A DNA stretch of 64,000 bases, taken from the NCBI RefSeq assembly GCF_003697345.1, contig NZ_RFLY01000001.1, positions 1-64,000 of the forward strand, written 5' to 3'. This DNA comes from Solilutibacter pythonis (GTDB lineage: Bacteria; Pseudomonadota; Gammaproteobacteria; Xanthomonadales; Xanthomonadaceae). The notes beneath the pieces are model-generated. The model was not told where the DNA came from. It did no database searches and worked only from the letters and a program-made list of their open reading frames with translations. The position numbers and the translations under genes were made by a program. Of this stretch, positions 17,083 through 30,588 are shown one piece after another. How positions within the stretch are numbered: the stretch's first letter is position 1; the number at the start of each line of letters is the position of its first letter.

Positions 17083-17098
17083 TGGGCGGGGTTGATCC

Positions 17099-17126
17099 CT
17101 TGAATCGTCTCCCGCTATCCCCAGAT
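17099..17126 (+). promoter_or_regulatory. Sigma32-type heat-shock promoter for dnaK
   Basis: CTTGAAT (17099-17105), a 13-nt spacer and CCCCAGAT (17119-17126) closely match the RpoH consensus CTTGAAA-N11-16-CCCCATNT: six of seven at -35, and CCCCA plus the final T at -10. Transcription would start near 17133, about 48 nt before the dnaK ATG. This gives dnaK-dnaJ its own heat-shock promoter inside the operon. Confidence 0.6.
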
Positions 17127-17180
17127 AGCAAGCATCGCGGCATCGCCGCCCAAGACATCCACTTTCAGAGGTAAACACAC

Positions 17181-19112
<1,932 letters not shown>

Positions 19113-19138
19113 TCGGATATCCCGACCGGACATGGGCG

Positions 19139-19164
19139 ACGGGCAGGCCGCACGGCCTGCCCGT
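19139..19164 (+). other. Intercistronic stem-loop between dnaK and dnaJ
   Basis: ACGGGCAGGCC (19139-19149) and GGCCTGCCCGT (19154-19164) pair perfectly over 11 bp with a GCAC loop. No T-run follows, so it is more likely a partial attenuator or mRNA-stability element that keeps dnaJ below dnaK than a full terminator. The dnaJ start is 33 bp beyond it. Confidence 0.6.
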
Positions 19165-19196
19165 TCGCGTAGGTGAAACAGGAAAATGCAGCAGCG

Positions 19197-20321
19197 ATGA
19201 GCAAGCGCGACTATTACGAAGTCCTCGGGGTTTCCCGCACCGTGACCGAGGCGGAACTGAAGGTGGCTTACCGCCGGGCGGCGGCGAAGCACCACCCCGA
19301 TCGCAACCACGGCAACGAGAAGGTCGCCGAGGTCGCTTTCAAGGAATGCAAGGAAGCCTACGAAGTGCTGTCCGATGCGCAGAAGCGCCGTGCCTACGAC
19401 CAGTACGGCCACGCCGCGTTCGAGCATGGGATGGGCGGCGGCGCGGGGCATGCCGACGTCGGCGATATCTTCGGTGACATCTTCGGCAACATTTTCGGTG
19501 GCGGTATGGGAGGCGGCCAGCGCCAGCGGCGCGGCGCGGACATCGGCTATCGGCTCGATCTCGACCTGGAGGAAGCGGTGGCCGGCCTGCAAAAGAAGAT
19601 CGAATTGCCGACCTTGGCCGAGTGCGACGACTGCCACGGCTCCGGCTCCGAGGACGGCAAGCTCGACACCTGCCCGCATTGCGGCGGGCGCGGGCAGATC
19701 GTGATGCAGCGCGGCCCGTTTCGCATGCAGCAGCCCTGCCCGCACTGCATGGGGCGCGGTCAGGTCACGGCCAATCCTTGCAAGAGCTGTCATGGCAACG
19801 GCCGTGTCCAGCAGGAGAAGGTGCTGGAGGTGAGCATCCCCGCGGGCGTGGACAATGGCGACCGTATCCGTTTGTCCGGCGAGGGCGAAGCCGGGCCGGC
19901 CGGTGTGCCGCCTGGCGATCTGTACGTGGAAATCCGCGTGCGTCAGCACGACATCTTCACCCGCGAGGGGGACGACCTGCATTGCGAGGTGCCGATCCGC
20001 ATCTCGCAGGCGGCGCTGGGCGATACCGTGCGCGTGCCGACCTTGAGCGGTGAAGCCGACATCCGCATCCCGGCCGAAACCCAGAGCGGCAAGGTGTTCC
20101 GCTTGCGCGGCAAGGGTGTGAAGTCGGTGCGCAGCCGCCAGGAGGGCGATCTGTATTGCACCGCGATCGTCGAAACCCCGGTCAACCTGACCAGTGAGCA
20201 GCGCGAGTTGCTCGAAAAGTTCGAGTCCACCTTCGCCGGCGAGGGCGCGCGCAAGCATTCGCCCAGGCACAGTACTTTCATCGATGGGGTCAAGGGTTTC
20301 TGGGATCGGATGACCGGTTGA
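19197..20321 (+). CDS. dnaJ: Chaperone DnaJ (Hsp40)
   Basis: Co-chaperone that delivers substrates to DnaK and stimulates its ATPase. 374 residues: J domain with HPD (in [11 protein letters not shown], near residue 33), Gly/Phe-rich region with [11 protein letters not shown], zinc-binding cysteine-rich domain with four CxxCxGxG repeats ([32 protein letters not shown]), then C-terminal substrate-binding domains. The ATG at 19197 gives [12 protein letters not shown]; an in-frame GTG at 19173 would add eight residues. It follows dnaK after the stem-loop. Confidence 0.97.
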   Translation: MSKRDYYEVLGVSRTVTEAELKVAYRRAAAKHHPDRNHGNEKVAEVAFKECKEAYEVLSDAQKRRAYDQYGHAAFEHGMGGGAGHADVGDIFGDIFGNIFGGGMGGGQRQRRGADIGYRLDLDLEEAVAGLQKKIELPTLAECDDCHGSGSEDGKLDTCPHCGGRGQIVMQRGPFRMQQPCPHCMGRGQVTANPCKSCHGNGRVQQEKVLEVSIPAGVDNGDRIRLSGEGEAGPAGVPPGDLYVEIRVRQHDIFTREGDDLHCEVPIRISQAALGDTVRVPTLSGEADIRIPAETQSGKVFRLRGKGVKSVRSRQEGDLYCTAIVETPVNLTSEQRELLEKFESTFAGEGARKHSPRHSTFIDGVKGFWDRMTG

Positions 20322-20440
20322 CGGCCGGTCGCCAGGCCGGGCGGGGCGATGTGAAATCCTGACCTGAATACGGGTCTGATCAAGATCGCCCCGGGGCTTG
20401 CGGCCCACTATGAAGCGTAATCCCCCGAAAGGAACGCGTC

Positions 20441-21574
20441 ATGTCGATATCCGTATTGCGGCCCGCCATTCTTGCTTCTGCACTCGCCCTGGCGGCTTGC
20501 GGCCAATCCGCCAACAACCCGCCTTCCGCCGCCGAAACGGCGCGCGCGCCAGCATCGGCCAGCAGCGAACCGGCGGTGGCGAAAGGTCCCGAGGCCGCCC
20601 CGGAGTTGCTGACCCGTGCCCGAGCCTTGTTCCAGCCGATACCGGACAAGGCGCCCGACCCTGCCGGCAACCCGGTGACGGCGGACAAGATCGCGCTCGG
20701 CAAGATGCTGTATTTCGATGGCCGCCTGTCGTCGAGCGGGGTCATCAGCTGCAATTCCTGCCACAACCTCGGCATGGGCGGTATCGATGGCGTACCCACT
20801 TCGATCGGCCACGGTTTCGACAAAGGGCCGCGCAACGCGCCGACGGTCTACAACGCGGTATTCAACGTCGCCCAGTTCTGGGATGGCAGGGCGGCCGATC
20901 TCAAGGCGCAGGCGCAAGGGCCGGTACAGGCGGCGGTGGAAATGAACAGCAAGCCGGACGTGGTCGAGGCCGTGTTGACTAGCATGCCGGGTTATGTCAA
21001 TGCGTTCAAAGCCGCTTTTCCCGGCGAGGCCAAGCCGGTCAATTTCGACAATATGGCCAAGGCCATCGAGGCTTTCGAAACCACATTGACCACGCCGGGC
21101 GCGGCGTTCGACGAGTTCCTGAAGGGCGATACCCGGGTGTTGAGCGCCGAGCAGCAGGCCGGTCTCAAGTTGTTCATGGACAAGGGGTGCGGCAATTGCC
21201 ACAACGGCGTGAATCTTGGCGGGCAGGCTTATTTCCCGTTCGGTGTGATGAAGAAGCCCAGTGATGAAGTACGCCCGAGTGGCGACCGCGGTCGTTTCGC
21301 CGTCACCCAGACGGCGAGCGACGAATACGTTTTCCGCGCCGCGCCGTTGCGCAATATCGCCGCGACCGCGCCGTACTTCCATTCCGGCACGGTCTGGAAC
21401 TTGCGGGAGGCGGTCAAGATCATGGGCGACTCCCAACTGGGCGCGAGCCTGAGCGATGAAGAGGCCAACAACATTTATCTGTTCCTGCAATCGCTGACCG
21501 GCAAGATGCCCAAGGTGGACTATCCGCAGTTGCCGGAGCGTAGCGACAACACGCCGCCGCCGCCGGGTTATTGA
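20441..21574 (+). CDS. Diheme cytochrome-c peroxidase, lipoprotein form
   Basis: Periplasmic enzyme family that reduces H2O2 with electrons from cytochrome c. 377 residues with two c-type heme sites, CNSCH (C104/C107/H108) and CGNCH (C250/C253/H254), and the C-terminal segment TAPYFHSGTVWNLREAVK. The signal peptide ends in a lipobox, LAAC (C20), so it should be membrane-anchored rather than soluble. AAGGA precedes ATG 20441. CTGAT-N4-ATCGC at 20376-20389 resembles an FNR/Anr site (7 of 10 positions), a common regulator of this family, but the match is weak. Confidence 0.92.
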   Translation: MSISVLRPAILASALALAACGQSANNPPSAAETARAPASASSEPAVAKGPEAAPELLTRARALFQPIPDKAPDPAGNPVTADKIALGKMLYFDGRLSSSGVISCNSCHNLGMGGIDGVPTSIGHGFDKGPRNAPTVYNAVFNVAQFWDGRAADLKAQAQGPVQAAVEMNSKPDVVEAVLTSMPGYVNAFKAAFPGEAKPVNFDNMAKAIEAFETTLTTPGAAFDEFLKGDTRVLSAEQQAGLKLFMDKGCGNCHNGVNLGGQAYFPFGVMKKPSDEVRPSGDRGRFAVTQTASDEYVFRAAPLRNIAATAPYFHSGTVWNLREAVKIMGDSQLGASLSDEEANNIYLFLQSLTGKMPKVDYPQLPERSDNTPPPPGY

Positions 21575-21593
21575 GGCCGCGGAAAGTACGGGG

Positions 21594-21616
21594 CGGGCCG
21601 CTATCATGGCGGCCCG
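21594..21616 (+). other. Hairpin between peroxidase and dapB, with a -10-like loop
   Basis: CGGGCCGC (21594-21601) pairs with GCGGCCCG (21609-21616) over 8 bp. The loop holds TATCAT (21602-21607), a 5/6 match to a -10 hexamer 36 bp before the dapB ATG. It may terminate the peroxidase transcript weakly, start the dapB transcript, or both. No T-run follows. Confidence 0.4.
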
Positions 21617-21637
21617 TCCTTTGTCCGCGATAAGGAA

Positions 21638-22387
21638 ATGAGCGAACCGGTCTCCCTGCTGATCCACGGTGCCAACGGCCGCATGGGGCGCGCCCTGTCG
21701 CGGCTGTGCAACGAACAACCGGGCTGTGCGGTGACGGTGGCGGTTTCACGCGGCCAGCCGAGCCAGCGGGTGGTGGATGGCGTGGCGCACTTCGCCGCCA
21801 GCGAGATGTCCGGCGCGCCGGCTTTCGACGTGATGGTCGATTTCAGCCTGCCGGAAGCCTTCGATGCCGCGCTGGCGCTGGCGCTGGAACGCCGGGCGGC
21901 GTTGGTGTCGGGCACCACCGGGCTTTCCGAAGTGCAGAAGGCCGCGCTCGAAGCCGCATCGCGGACGATTCCCGTGTTGTGGGCGAGCAACTTCAGCATC
22001 GGCGTCGCGCTGCTGCACGAACTGGCACGCCGAGCCGCCGCCGCCCTGCCGGGATGGGATTGCGACATCATCGAAATGCACCACACGAGGAAGCTCGACG
22101 CGCCCTCCGGCACCGCGTTGACCCTGGGCCGCGCCGTGGGCGAGGGCGGGGGGGAAGCGCGTTACGCCGCGATCCGCGCCGGCGATATCGTGGGCGAGCA
22201 CTGCGTGCAGTTCGCTGGCCCCGGCGAGCGTGTCGAGCTGGTGCACCGGGCGACGAATCGCGACATCTTCGCCCGTGGCGCGTTGCGGGCGGCGGCTTGG
22301 CTCCACGGCAGAGCGCCCGGGCTTTACGCCGTCGCCGACATGCTCAATGCCGGGAGCGGGCTGGATTCGCCGGCGCATCCCCGCTAG
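21638..22387 (+). CDS. dapB: 4-hydroxy-tetrahydrodipicolinate reductase
   Basis: NAD(P)H-dependent reductase of the lysine/diaminopimelate pathway. Its 249 residues start with a Rossmann motif (LLIHGANGRMGRALSRL). VDFSLPEAF and SGTTGLSE follow, then the catalytic and substrate-binding motif EMHHTRKLDAPSGTAL with its His-His and Lys. The C-terminus GLYAVADMLN is typical. The ATG at 21638 fits family N-termini. It precedes the carAB operon, a frequent gammaproteobacterial order (dapB-carA-carB). Confidence 0.95.
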   Translation: MSEPVSLLIHGANGRMGRALSRLCNEQPGCAVTVAVSRGQPSQRVVDGVAHFAASEMSGAPAFDVMVDFSLPEAFDAALALALERRAALVSGTTGLSEVQKAALEAASRTIPVLWASNFSIGVALLHELARRAAAALPGWDCDIIEMHHTRKLDAPSGTALTLGRAVGEGGGEARYAAIRAGDIVGEHCVQFAGPGERVELVHRATNRDIFARGALRAAAWLHGRAPGLYAVADMLNAGSGLDSPAHPR

Positions 22388-22449
22388 AATCCCGGCTCGC
22401 CTGAATCCATCGCTTCCGGAGCCGCTCGACCGCACTCCGGCGGTTTTTT
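22385..22449 (+). promoter_or_regulatory. carA leader: promoter -10 box followed by intrinsic terminator/attenuator
   Basis: TAGAAT (22385-22390) is a 5/6 match to a -10 box, overlapping the dapB stop. About 25 bp further, CCGGAG (22416-22421) and CTCCGG (22435-22440) form a stem, followed by CGG and six T (22444-22449). The hairpin could simply end dapB transcription. If the -10 is used, it would sit inside the carA leader, 59 nt before the start, and could act as an attenuator of carbamoyl-phosphate synthesis. Confidence 0.5.
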
Positions 22450-22507
22450 GCAACCCACGTTCGGCCGCGCCCGCCCGGTGCGGCGGCCTCCATACAAGGC
22501 GAAGCCC

Positions 22508-23641
22508 GTGAACCAACCCGCAATCCTCGCGCTCGAAGACGGTACCGTCTTCCGTGGCGTTTCCATCGGCGCGCCCGGCCTGTCGGTTGGCGAAGTGGTG
22601 TTCAACACCGCCATGACCGGCTACCAGGAAGTGCTGACCGACCCTTCCTACGCCCACCAGTTGGTCACACTGACCTATCCGCACATCGGCAATACCGGCA
22701 TGACCGCGCAGGATGACGAAGCCGCCCGGGTGTGGTCGGCCGGGTTGATCGTGCGCGAGGTGCCGCGCCGGCCCAGCAATTGGCGCAGCGAAGCCTCGCT
22801 GCCGGCATGGATGCGCGAACGCGGCGTGGTGGGCATCGCCGGGATCGACACCCGCAAGCTGACCCGGCGCTTGCGCGAGCGCGGCGCGATGAGCGGCGCG
22901 GTGATGGCCGGAGAGGGCCTCGACGAGGCCGCCGCCATCGAGGCCGCGCGCAAGTTTCCCGGCCTGAAGGGCATGGATCTGGCGAAAGTGGTCAGCACCG
23001 GCAAGCCTTATGTCTGGAGTGAAGGCTCGCTCGATCTCGACGCCAACGCCTTTGCCGCGCCGGAAAAGAAATTCCAGGTGGTCGCCTACGATTTCGGCGT
23101 CAAGACCAACATCCTGCGGATGCTGGCCGATCGCGGCTGCGAGGTGCGCGTGGTGCCGGCGCAAACCCCGGCCAGCGAAGTGCTGGCGATGCGGCCCGAC
23201 GGCGTCTTCCTTTCCAACGGCCCCGGCGACCCGGAGCCGTGCGATTACGCCATCGCCGCGATCCGCGAACTGCTGGCGCGGAAGCTGCCGATCTATGGCA
23301 TCTGCCTGGGGCACCAGTTGCTCGGCCTCGCCATCGGCGCCCGCACCATGAAGATGCCGCACGGCCATCACGGCGCCAACCACCCGGTGCAGGATGTCGA
23401 CAGCGGCCGGGTGTTGATCACCTCACAGAACCACGGCTTCTGCATCGACGAAGCCACGTTGCCGGCCAATGCCCGCGTCACCCACCGTTCGCTGTTCGAT
23501 GGCACCAACCAGGGCATCGCGCTCACCGACGCGCCGGCCTACAGTTTCCAGGGCCACCCGGAAGCCAGCCCCGGGCCGCATGACGTGGCGGGGTTGTTTG
23601 ATCGTTTCGTTGAGTTGATGGGGCGAGAGGCCAGGGAATGA
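22508..23641 (+). CDS. carA: Carbamoyl-phosphate synthase small (glutaminase) subunit
   Basis: Hydrolyses glutamine and channels ammonia to CarB for arginine and pyrimidine synthesis. 377 residues from a GTG start at 22508 (AAGG upstream). The N-terminal half begins [20 protein letters not shown]; the class I glutaminase domain has nucleophile C266 in [13 protein letters not shown], plus the His/Glu pair in [16 protein letters not shown] was chosen because the upstream frame passes through the terminator hairpin. The stop overlaps the ATG of the next gene by four bases (ATGA). Confidence 0.96.
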   Translation: MNQPAILALEDGTVFRGVSIGAPGLSVGEVVFNTAMTGYQEVLTDPSYAHQLVTLTYPHIGNTGMTAQDDEAARVWSAGLIVREVPRRPSNWRSEASLPAWMRERGVVGIAGIDTRKLTRRLRERGAMSGAVMAGEGLDEAAAIEAARKFPGLKGMDLAKVVSTGKPYVWSEGSLDLDANAFAAPEKKFQVVAYDFGVKTNILRMLADRGCEVRVVPAQTPASEVLAMRPDGVFLSNGPGDPEPCDYAIAAIRELLARKLPIYGICLGHQLLGLAIGARTMKMPHGHHGANHPVQDVDSGRVLITSQNHGFCIDEATLPANARVTHRSLFDGTNQGIALTDAPAYSFQGHPEASPGPHDVAGLFDRFVELMGREARE

Positions 23642-24050
23642 CGCACGTCGTCCCAAGCTATCGGGATTCGCGGGTTTGGCAGCGCGCAATGGCGTTGGCG
23701 GCCGGCGTGTACCGCCTGAGAGCCGGGTTCCCGAGCAGCGAACGCAATGGTCTTTTCGCGCAAATGCAGCGGGCGGTGGTCTCGATCCCATCCAATATCG
23801 CCGAAGGGCGCGAACGTCGACCCACCCGCGAGTTCCTGCGTTTTCTTTCGATCAGTTTCTTTCGATCAGTCAAGGCGCTCTTGCCGAAATCGAAACACAA
23901 CTGCTGTTGTCAACTTCACTTGAAATGGCGGATTCCCGGCAGGTCGAGTCTTTGTTGGCCGATGCGTCCGAGTTGGGTCGCATGTTGAACGGTATCCGCG
24001 GCAAGCTGGAAACCAAGCTGGCCGCTTCCTCCCTGGCCCCTGGCCCCTGA
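23638..24050 (+). pseudogene. Four-helix-bundle (S23/IVP-like) protein gene, frameshifted
   Basis: The frame from ATG 23638 reads YRDSRVWQRAMALAAGVYRL ... SIPSNIAEGRER ... FLRFLSI, the signature of the four-helix-bundle proteins first seen in 23S rRNA intervening sequences. A perfect 14-bp tandem duplication (23842-23869) then shifts the frame. The true continuation (SQGALAEIETQLLL ... MLNGIRGKLE) is in another frame and ends at 24050. Removing one repeat copy restores a single 132-residue-class frame. It overlaps the carA stop and ends 17 bp before carB, so it was part of the operon. The family is thought to form pentamers; its function is unknown. Confidence 0.85.
23842..23869 (+). repeat. 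14-bp perfect tandem duplication (frameshift cause)
   Basis: TTTCTTTCGATCAG occurs twice in direct succession (23842-23855 and 23856-23869). Fourteen is not a multiple of three, so the second copy breaks the reading frame of the four-helix-bundle gene. The perfect identity of the copies suggests a recent slippage event, and loss of one copy would restore the gene. Confidence 0.9.
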
Positions 24051-24067
24051 TCTCTGGCCTCTGACAA

Positions 24068-27309
<3,242 letters not shown>

Positions 27310-27313
<4 letters not shown>

Positions 27314-27789
27314 ACCGTCCCCCCATGACCGCCGCTGGCGCGGCCAGGCTGCGCGCCGAGCTGGAAGAGTTGAAATCCGTCAAGCGTCCCGCGGTGATCC
27401 AGGCGATCGCCGAGGCGCGCGCCCATGGCGACCTCAAGGAAAACGCCGAATACGCCGCCGCCCGCGAACAGCAGGGTTTCATCGAAGGCCGCATCAAGCA
27501 GCTCGAAGGCGAGCTCTCGCACGCCCAGATCATCGATGTCACCAAGCTGGCCGCCGGTGACAAAGTGGTGTTCGGCGCCACCGTCGATCTGGTGGATACC
27601 GAGACCGGGCAGGAAGTGACCTACCGGATCGTCGGCGACCTCGAAGCCGACATCAAGCACAAGCGGATCGCGATTTCCTCACCGATCGCGCGCGCGTTGA
27701 TCGGCAAGCACGAAGGCGACGAAGTGACGATGGAAGCGCCGGGCGGCACGCACGAGTTCGAGATCGTCGGCGTTCGCTACGAAGCCTGA
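27310..27789 (+). CDS. greA: Transcription elongation factor GreA
   Basis: Binds the RNA polymerase secondary channel and stimulates cleavage of backtracked RNA. 159 residues: an N-terminal coiled coil with the catalytic acidic tip ([20 protein letters not shown]) and a C-terminal FKBP-like domain ([15 protein letters not shown] ... [20 protein letters not shown]). ATG 27310 overlaps the carB stop (ATGA), so carA-carB-greA are coupled. A greB paralogue lies at 47723-48226. Confidence 0.96.
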
Positions 27790-28749
27790 GTGAGCGCCGC
27801 CGGCGTCCACCTGTTGTTGCCGCCGCCACGGCGTTGGCCGAGGCCGTGGCCCGGGGCGGTGGCGCGCGCGCTGGGCCGTGCCGAGCGTTTCGGCCAAGCG
27901 CCCGATGCCGTGATCGCCGCCTTGTTCGGCTTGCGCGCGCTGCCGGCCTCGGCGGCGCTGGCGCGGCTGGGCGAGGGGGATATCGACATCGATACGCTGC
28001 GCGCCCATCGCTGGCTGCGGGCCGACCCGGCCTGGATACGCGCCGACATCAACGGCGCGCGGCTGTGCGGCATCGGGCCGATGCTGGCGCTCGGGGCCGA
28101 GGAGGCCGATGCGTTCGCCGCCGGATTGCGGGCAATGTTCGCCGATGCCGGGCATGCGCTGGAGGTCGTCGCGCCCACGCGCTGGTACCTGCGCCTGCCG
28201 CGCGATGCCGAATTGCCGCATCTCGCCACCCCGGTCGAAGCGCTGGGCGAGGATGTCTTCGACCACCGTCCCGAAGGGACCGATGCGCGCGCATGGCGGG
28301 CGCTGGAGAGCGAGGCGCAGGTCGGCCTGCACCAGCATCCGCGCAATGCCATGCGCGTGCGCGCCGGCCTGCCACCGGTCAATGCGCTGTGGTTCTGGGG
28401 GGGCGAGGCGCTGCCCGACATGGCGCGCGCCGGCCTGTCGGGCCTGGCCTCCGACGATCCCCTGCTGCGTGGCGCGGCTGGGCTGGCCGGTATTCCTCTC
28501 GCGCCACTACCGGCCCGCTGGCCCGCCGCCGCCGGTCTGTACGACCTGCGTGGCATCCGCGCCGGCGCGCTGTACGCCGATTGGCTGCTGCCGGCGCTGG
28601 ATGCGATGCGGACGGAGAAATTCGTCATGCAATGGGTCTGCGAGGAAGGCCCGGTGTTCGAGCTGCGCCCCAGCCAGCGCTGGCGTTTCTGGCGCAAGCC
28701 GCTGGGCGCACTGGAGACGCCCACCGACACCGGCGAAGGCGAACGGTGA
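27790..28749 (+). CDS. Conserved protein of unknown function (phosphoglycerate-mutase-like annotation in relatives)
   Basis: 319 residues from a GTG start directly abutting the greA stop; the next gene, recJ, overlaps it by four bases (GTGA). The segment ALESEAQVGLHQHPRNAMRVRAGL then PPVNALWFWGGEALP is a conserved block in proteins that relatives annotate loosely as phosphoglycerate mutase. I see no alkaline-phosphatase-type metal motif or histidine-phosphatase RHG motif that would support catalysis. Full-length and in the host GC style. Its tight sandwiching between greA and recJ suggests a conserved operon role, possibly linked to nucleic acid metabolism (inference only). Confidence 0.75.
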   Translation: MSAAGVHLLLPPPRRWPRPWPGAVARALGRAERFGQAPDAVIAALFGLRALPASAALARLGEGDIDIDTLRAHRWLRADPAWIRADINGARLCGIGPMLALGAEEADAFAAGLRAMFADAGHALEVVAPTRWYLRLPRDAELPHLATPVEALGEDVFDHRPEGTDARAWRALESEAQVGLHQHPRNAMRVRAGLPPVNALWFWGGEALPDMARAGLSGLASDDPLLRGAAGLAGIPLAPLPARWPAAAGLYDLRGIRAGALYADWLLPALDAMRTEKFVMQWVCEEGPVFELRPSQRWRFWRKPLGALETPTDTGEGER

Positions 28750-30449
28750 GCGCAACACGCCGGATCGTCCGCCGCGAAGTGGATGCCGACCTGCTGGCCG
28801 AGGGCGACTGGCCCGCGCACTGGCCACTGCTCTTGCGCCGCGTGCATGCCGCGCGCGGTAGTCGTGGCCTGCGCCAGGCCATGCCCGGCCTGGCCGAATT
28901 GCCGCCGCCCGATGGTCTGCTGGGTTTGCCGGAAGCTGTCGCCTTGCTGCGCCAGGCCATCGCCGGCGACCTGCACATCGTCGTCAGCGCCGATTTCGAT
29001 TGCGATGGCGCCACCGCCTGCGCGGTCGCGGTGCGCGGGCTGCGGATGCTCGGCGCGCGCCGGGTTTCCTATGCCGTGCCCGATCGCATGCGCCACGGCT
29101 ACGGGCTGACGCCCGGCTTCGTCGATGAACTCGCCGCCTTGCGGCCGGATGTGCTCCTCACCGTCGATCACGGCATCGCTTGCCATGCCGGTATCGCCGC
29201 GGCCAGGGCGCGTGGCTGGCGGGTCGTCGTTACCGACCACCACCTGCCGGGCGACACGCTGCCGGATGCCGATGCCATCGTCAATCCACAGCGGCCGGGC
29301 GATGCTTTCGTCTCCAAGGCGCTGGCCGGCGTCGGTGTGCTGTTCTACCTGCTGCTGGCGCTGCGCGCCGCCGCGCGCGCCGGTGGCGAGGCGGAGGGCG
29401 AGGCCGATCTCGGCGCGCTGCTCGATCTGGTCGCGGTCGGAACCGTGGCCGACATGGTGAGGCTCGATGTCGCCAACCGCGCCCTGATCGGCGCCGGATT
29501 GCGCCGGCTGCGAAAAGGATGGGGTTGCGCCGGTCTGCGCGCTCTGATCGACGTCGCTCAACGCGATGTCGAGCGGCTGACCACCGCCGACATCGGCTAC
29601 GCCATCGCCCCGCGCATCAATGCCGCTGGGCGGCTGGAGGACATGCGGCTTGGCATCGAACTGTTGCTTGGCGACGATCTCGCCGTCTGTCGCGCGCAGG
29701 CCGAGGTGCTCGACGCCATCAACCGCGAACGCCGCCGGATGCAGCGCGGCATGGTGGACGAAGCCATTGCTCTGCCGGAACTGCAAAGCGATGCGCTGGT
29801 GCCGTGTGTGGCCGAGGAAAGCTGGCACCCCGGCGTGGTCGGGCTGGTGGCGTCCAAGCTCAAGGAGCGCCTGCATCGTCCGGTGTTCGCCTTCGCCGCG
29901 GCCAGCGCGTCGGAGTGGCGCGGCTCGGCGCGTTCCATCCCCGGCTTCCACCTGCGCGATGCGATCGCCCTGGTCGATGCGCGCCACCCCGGCCTCATCA
30001 CCCGCTTCGGCGGCCACGCGATGGCGGCCGGCCTGACCTTGCCGCGGGCGTCGCTGGACGGGTTCGCCGCCGCCATCGACACCGTCGCCAGGGAGTGCCG
30101 CGAAACCCTGGCCCAGCAGGAAGACATCGCAAGCGACGGCGAATTGCCGCTGGCCGCGCTCGACATCGCCCATGCCCGCGCCTTCCGCGATGGCGGCGCC
30201 TGGGGGCAGGGCTATCCCGAACCGCTGTTCGATGGCGTATTCGCGGTGGCCGACTGGCGCATCGTCGGCGAACGCCATCTCAAGCTCACCCTGGAACGCG
30301 AAGGGCGACGCTTCGGCGCCATGCATTTCGATGGCTGGGAGGGCGAGAATCCCGCCCCGCTTTCCCATCTGGCCTATCGCCTGACGCCCGACGACTGGCG
30401 CGGCGGCGAGGCGATCCAACTGATCGTGGTGCATCGGCAGGCGGCCTGA
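28746..30449 (+). CDS. recJ: Single-stranded-DNA-specific exonuclease RecJ
   Basis: 5'-3' ssDNA exonuclease of RecF recombination, mismatch repair and base-excision repair. 567 residues from a GTG start at 28746 that overlaps the preceding stop. The DHH-family metal motifs are present: VSADFDCDGATAC, LLTVDHGIACHAG, VVVTDHHLPGD and DLVAVGTVADMV. A DHHA1 domain follows (GSARSIPGFHLRDAI ... RFGGHAMAAGLTL), then the C-terminal OB domain. Complete. Confidence 0.95.
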   Translation: MSATRRIVRREVDADLLAEGDWPAHWPLLLRRVHAARGSRGLRQAMPGLAELPPPDGLLGLPEAVALLRQAIAGDLHIVVSADFDCDGATACAVAVRGLRMLGARRVSYAVPDRMRHGYGLTPGFVDELAALRPDVLLTVDHGIACHAGIAAARARGWRVVVTDHHLPGDTLPDADAIVNPQRPGDAFVSKALAGVGVLFYLLLALRAAARAGGEAEGEADLGALLDLVAVGTVADMVRLDVANRALIGAGLRRLRKGWGCAGLRALIDVAQRDVERLTTADIGYAIAPRINAAGRLEDMRLGIELLLGDDLAVCRAQAEVLDAINRERRRMQRGMVDEAIALPELQSDALVPCVAEESWHPGVVGLVASKLKERLHRPVFAFAAASASEWRGSARSIPGFHLRDAIALVDARHPGLITRFGGHAMAAGLTLPRASLDGFAAAIDTVARECRETLAQQEDIASDGELPLAALDIAHARAFRDGGAWGQGYPEPLFDGVFAVADWRIVGERHLKLTLEREGRRFGAMHFDGWEGENPAPLSHLAYRLTPDDWRGGEAIQLIVVHRQAA

Positions 30450-30588
30450 GCGCCGCCGGGCCGCGTGGAGTGGGCGCGCGACCGCGCCCTGGGCCGCGTG
30501 GCGAAATCGCGCCCCTCGGGGTGCCGAGGCCATCGGCGGCGGATGAGGCTACACTGTGCGGCTGAATCCCGCCTGCTCCGGACACCAC

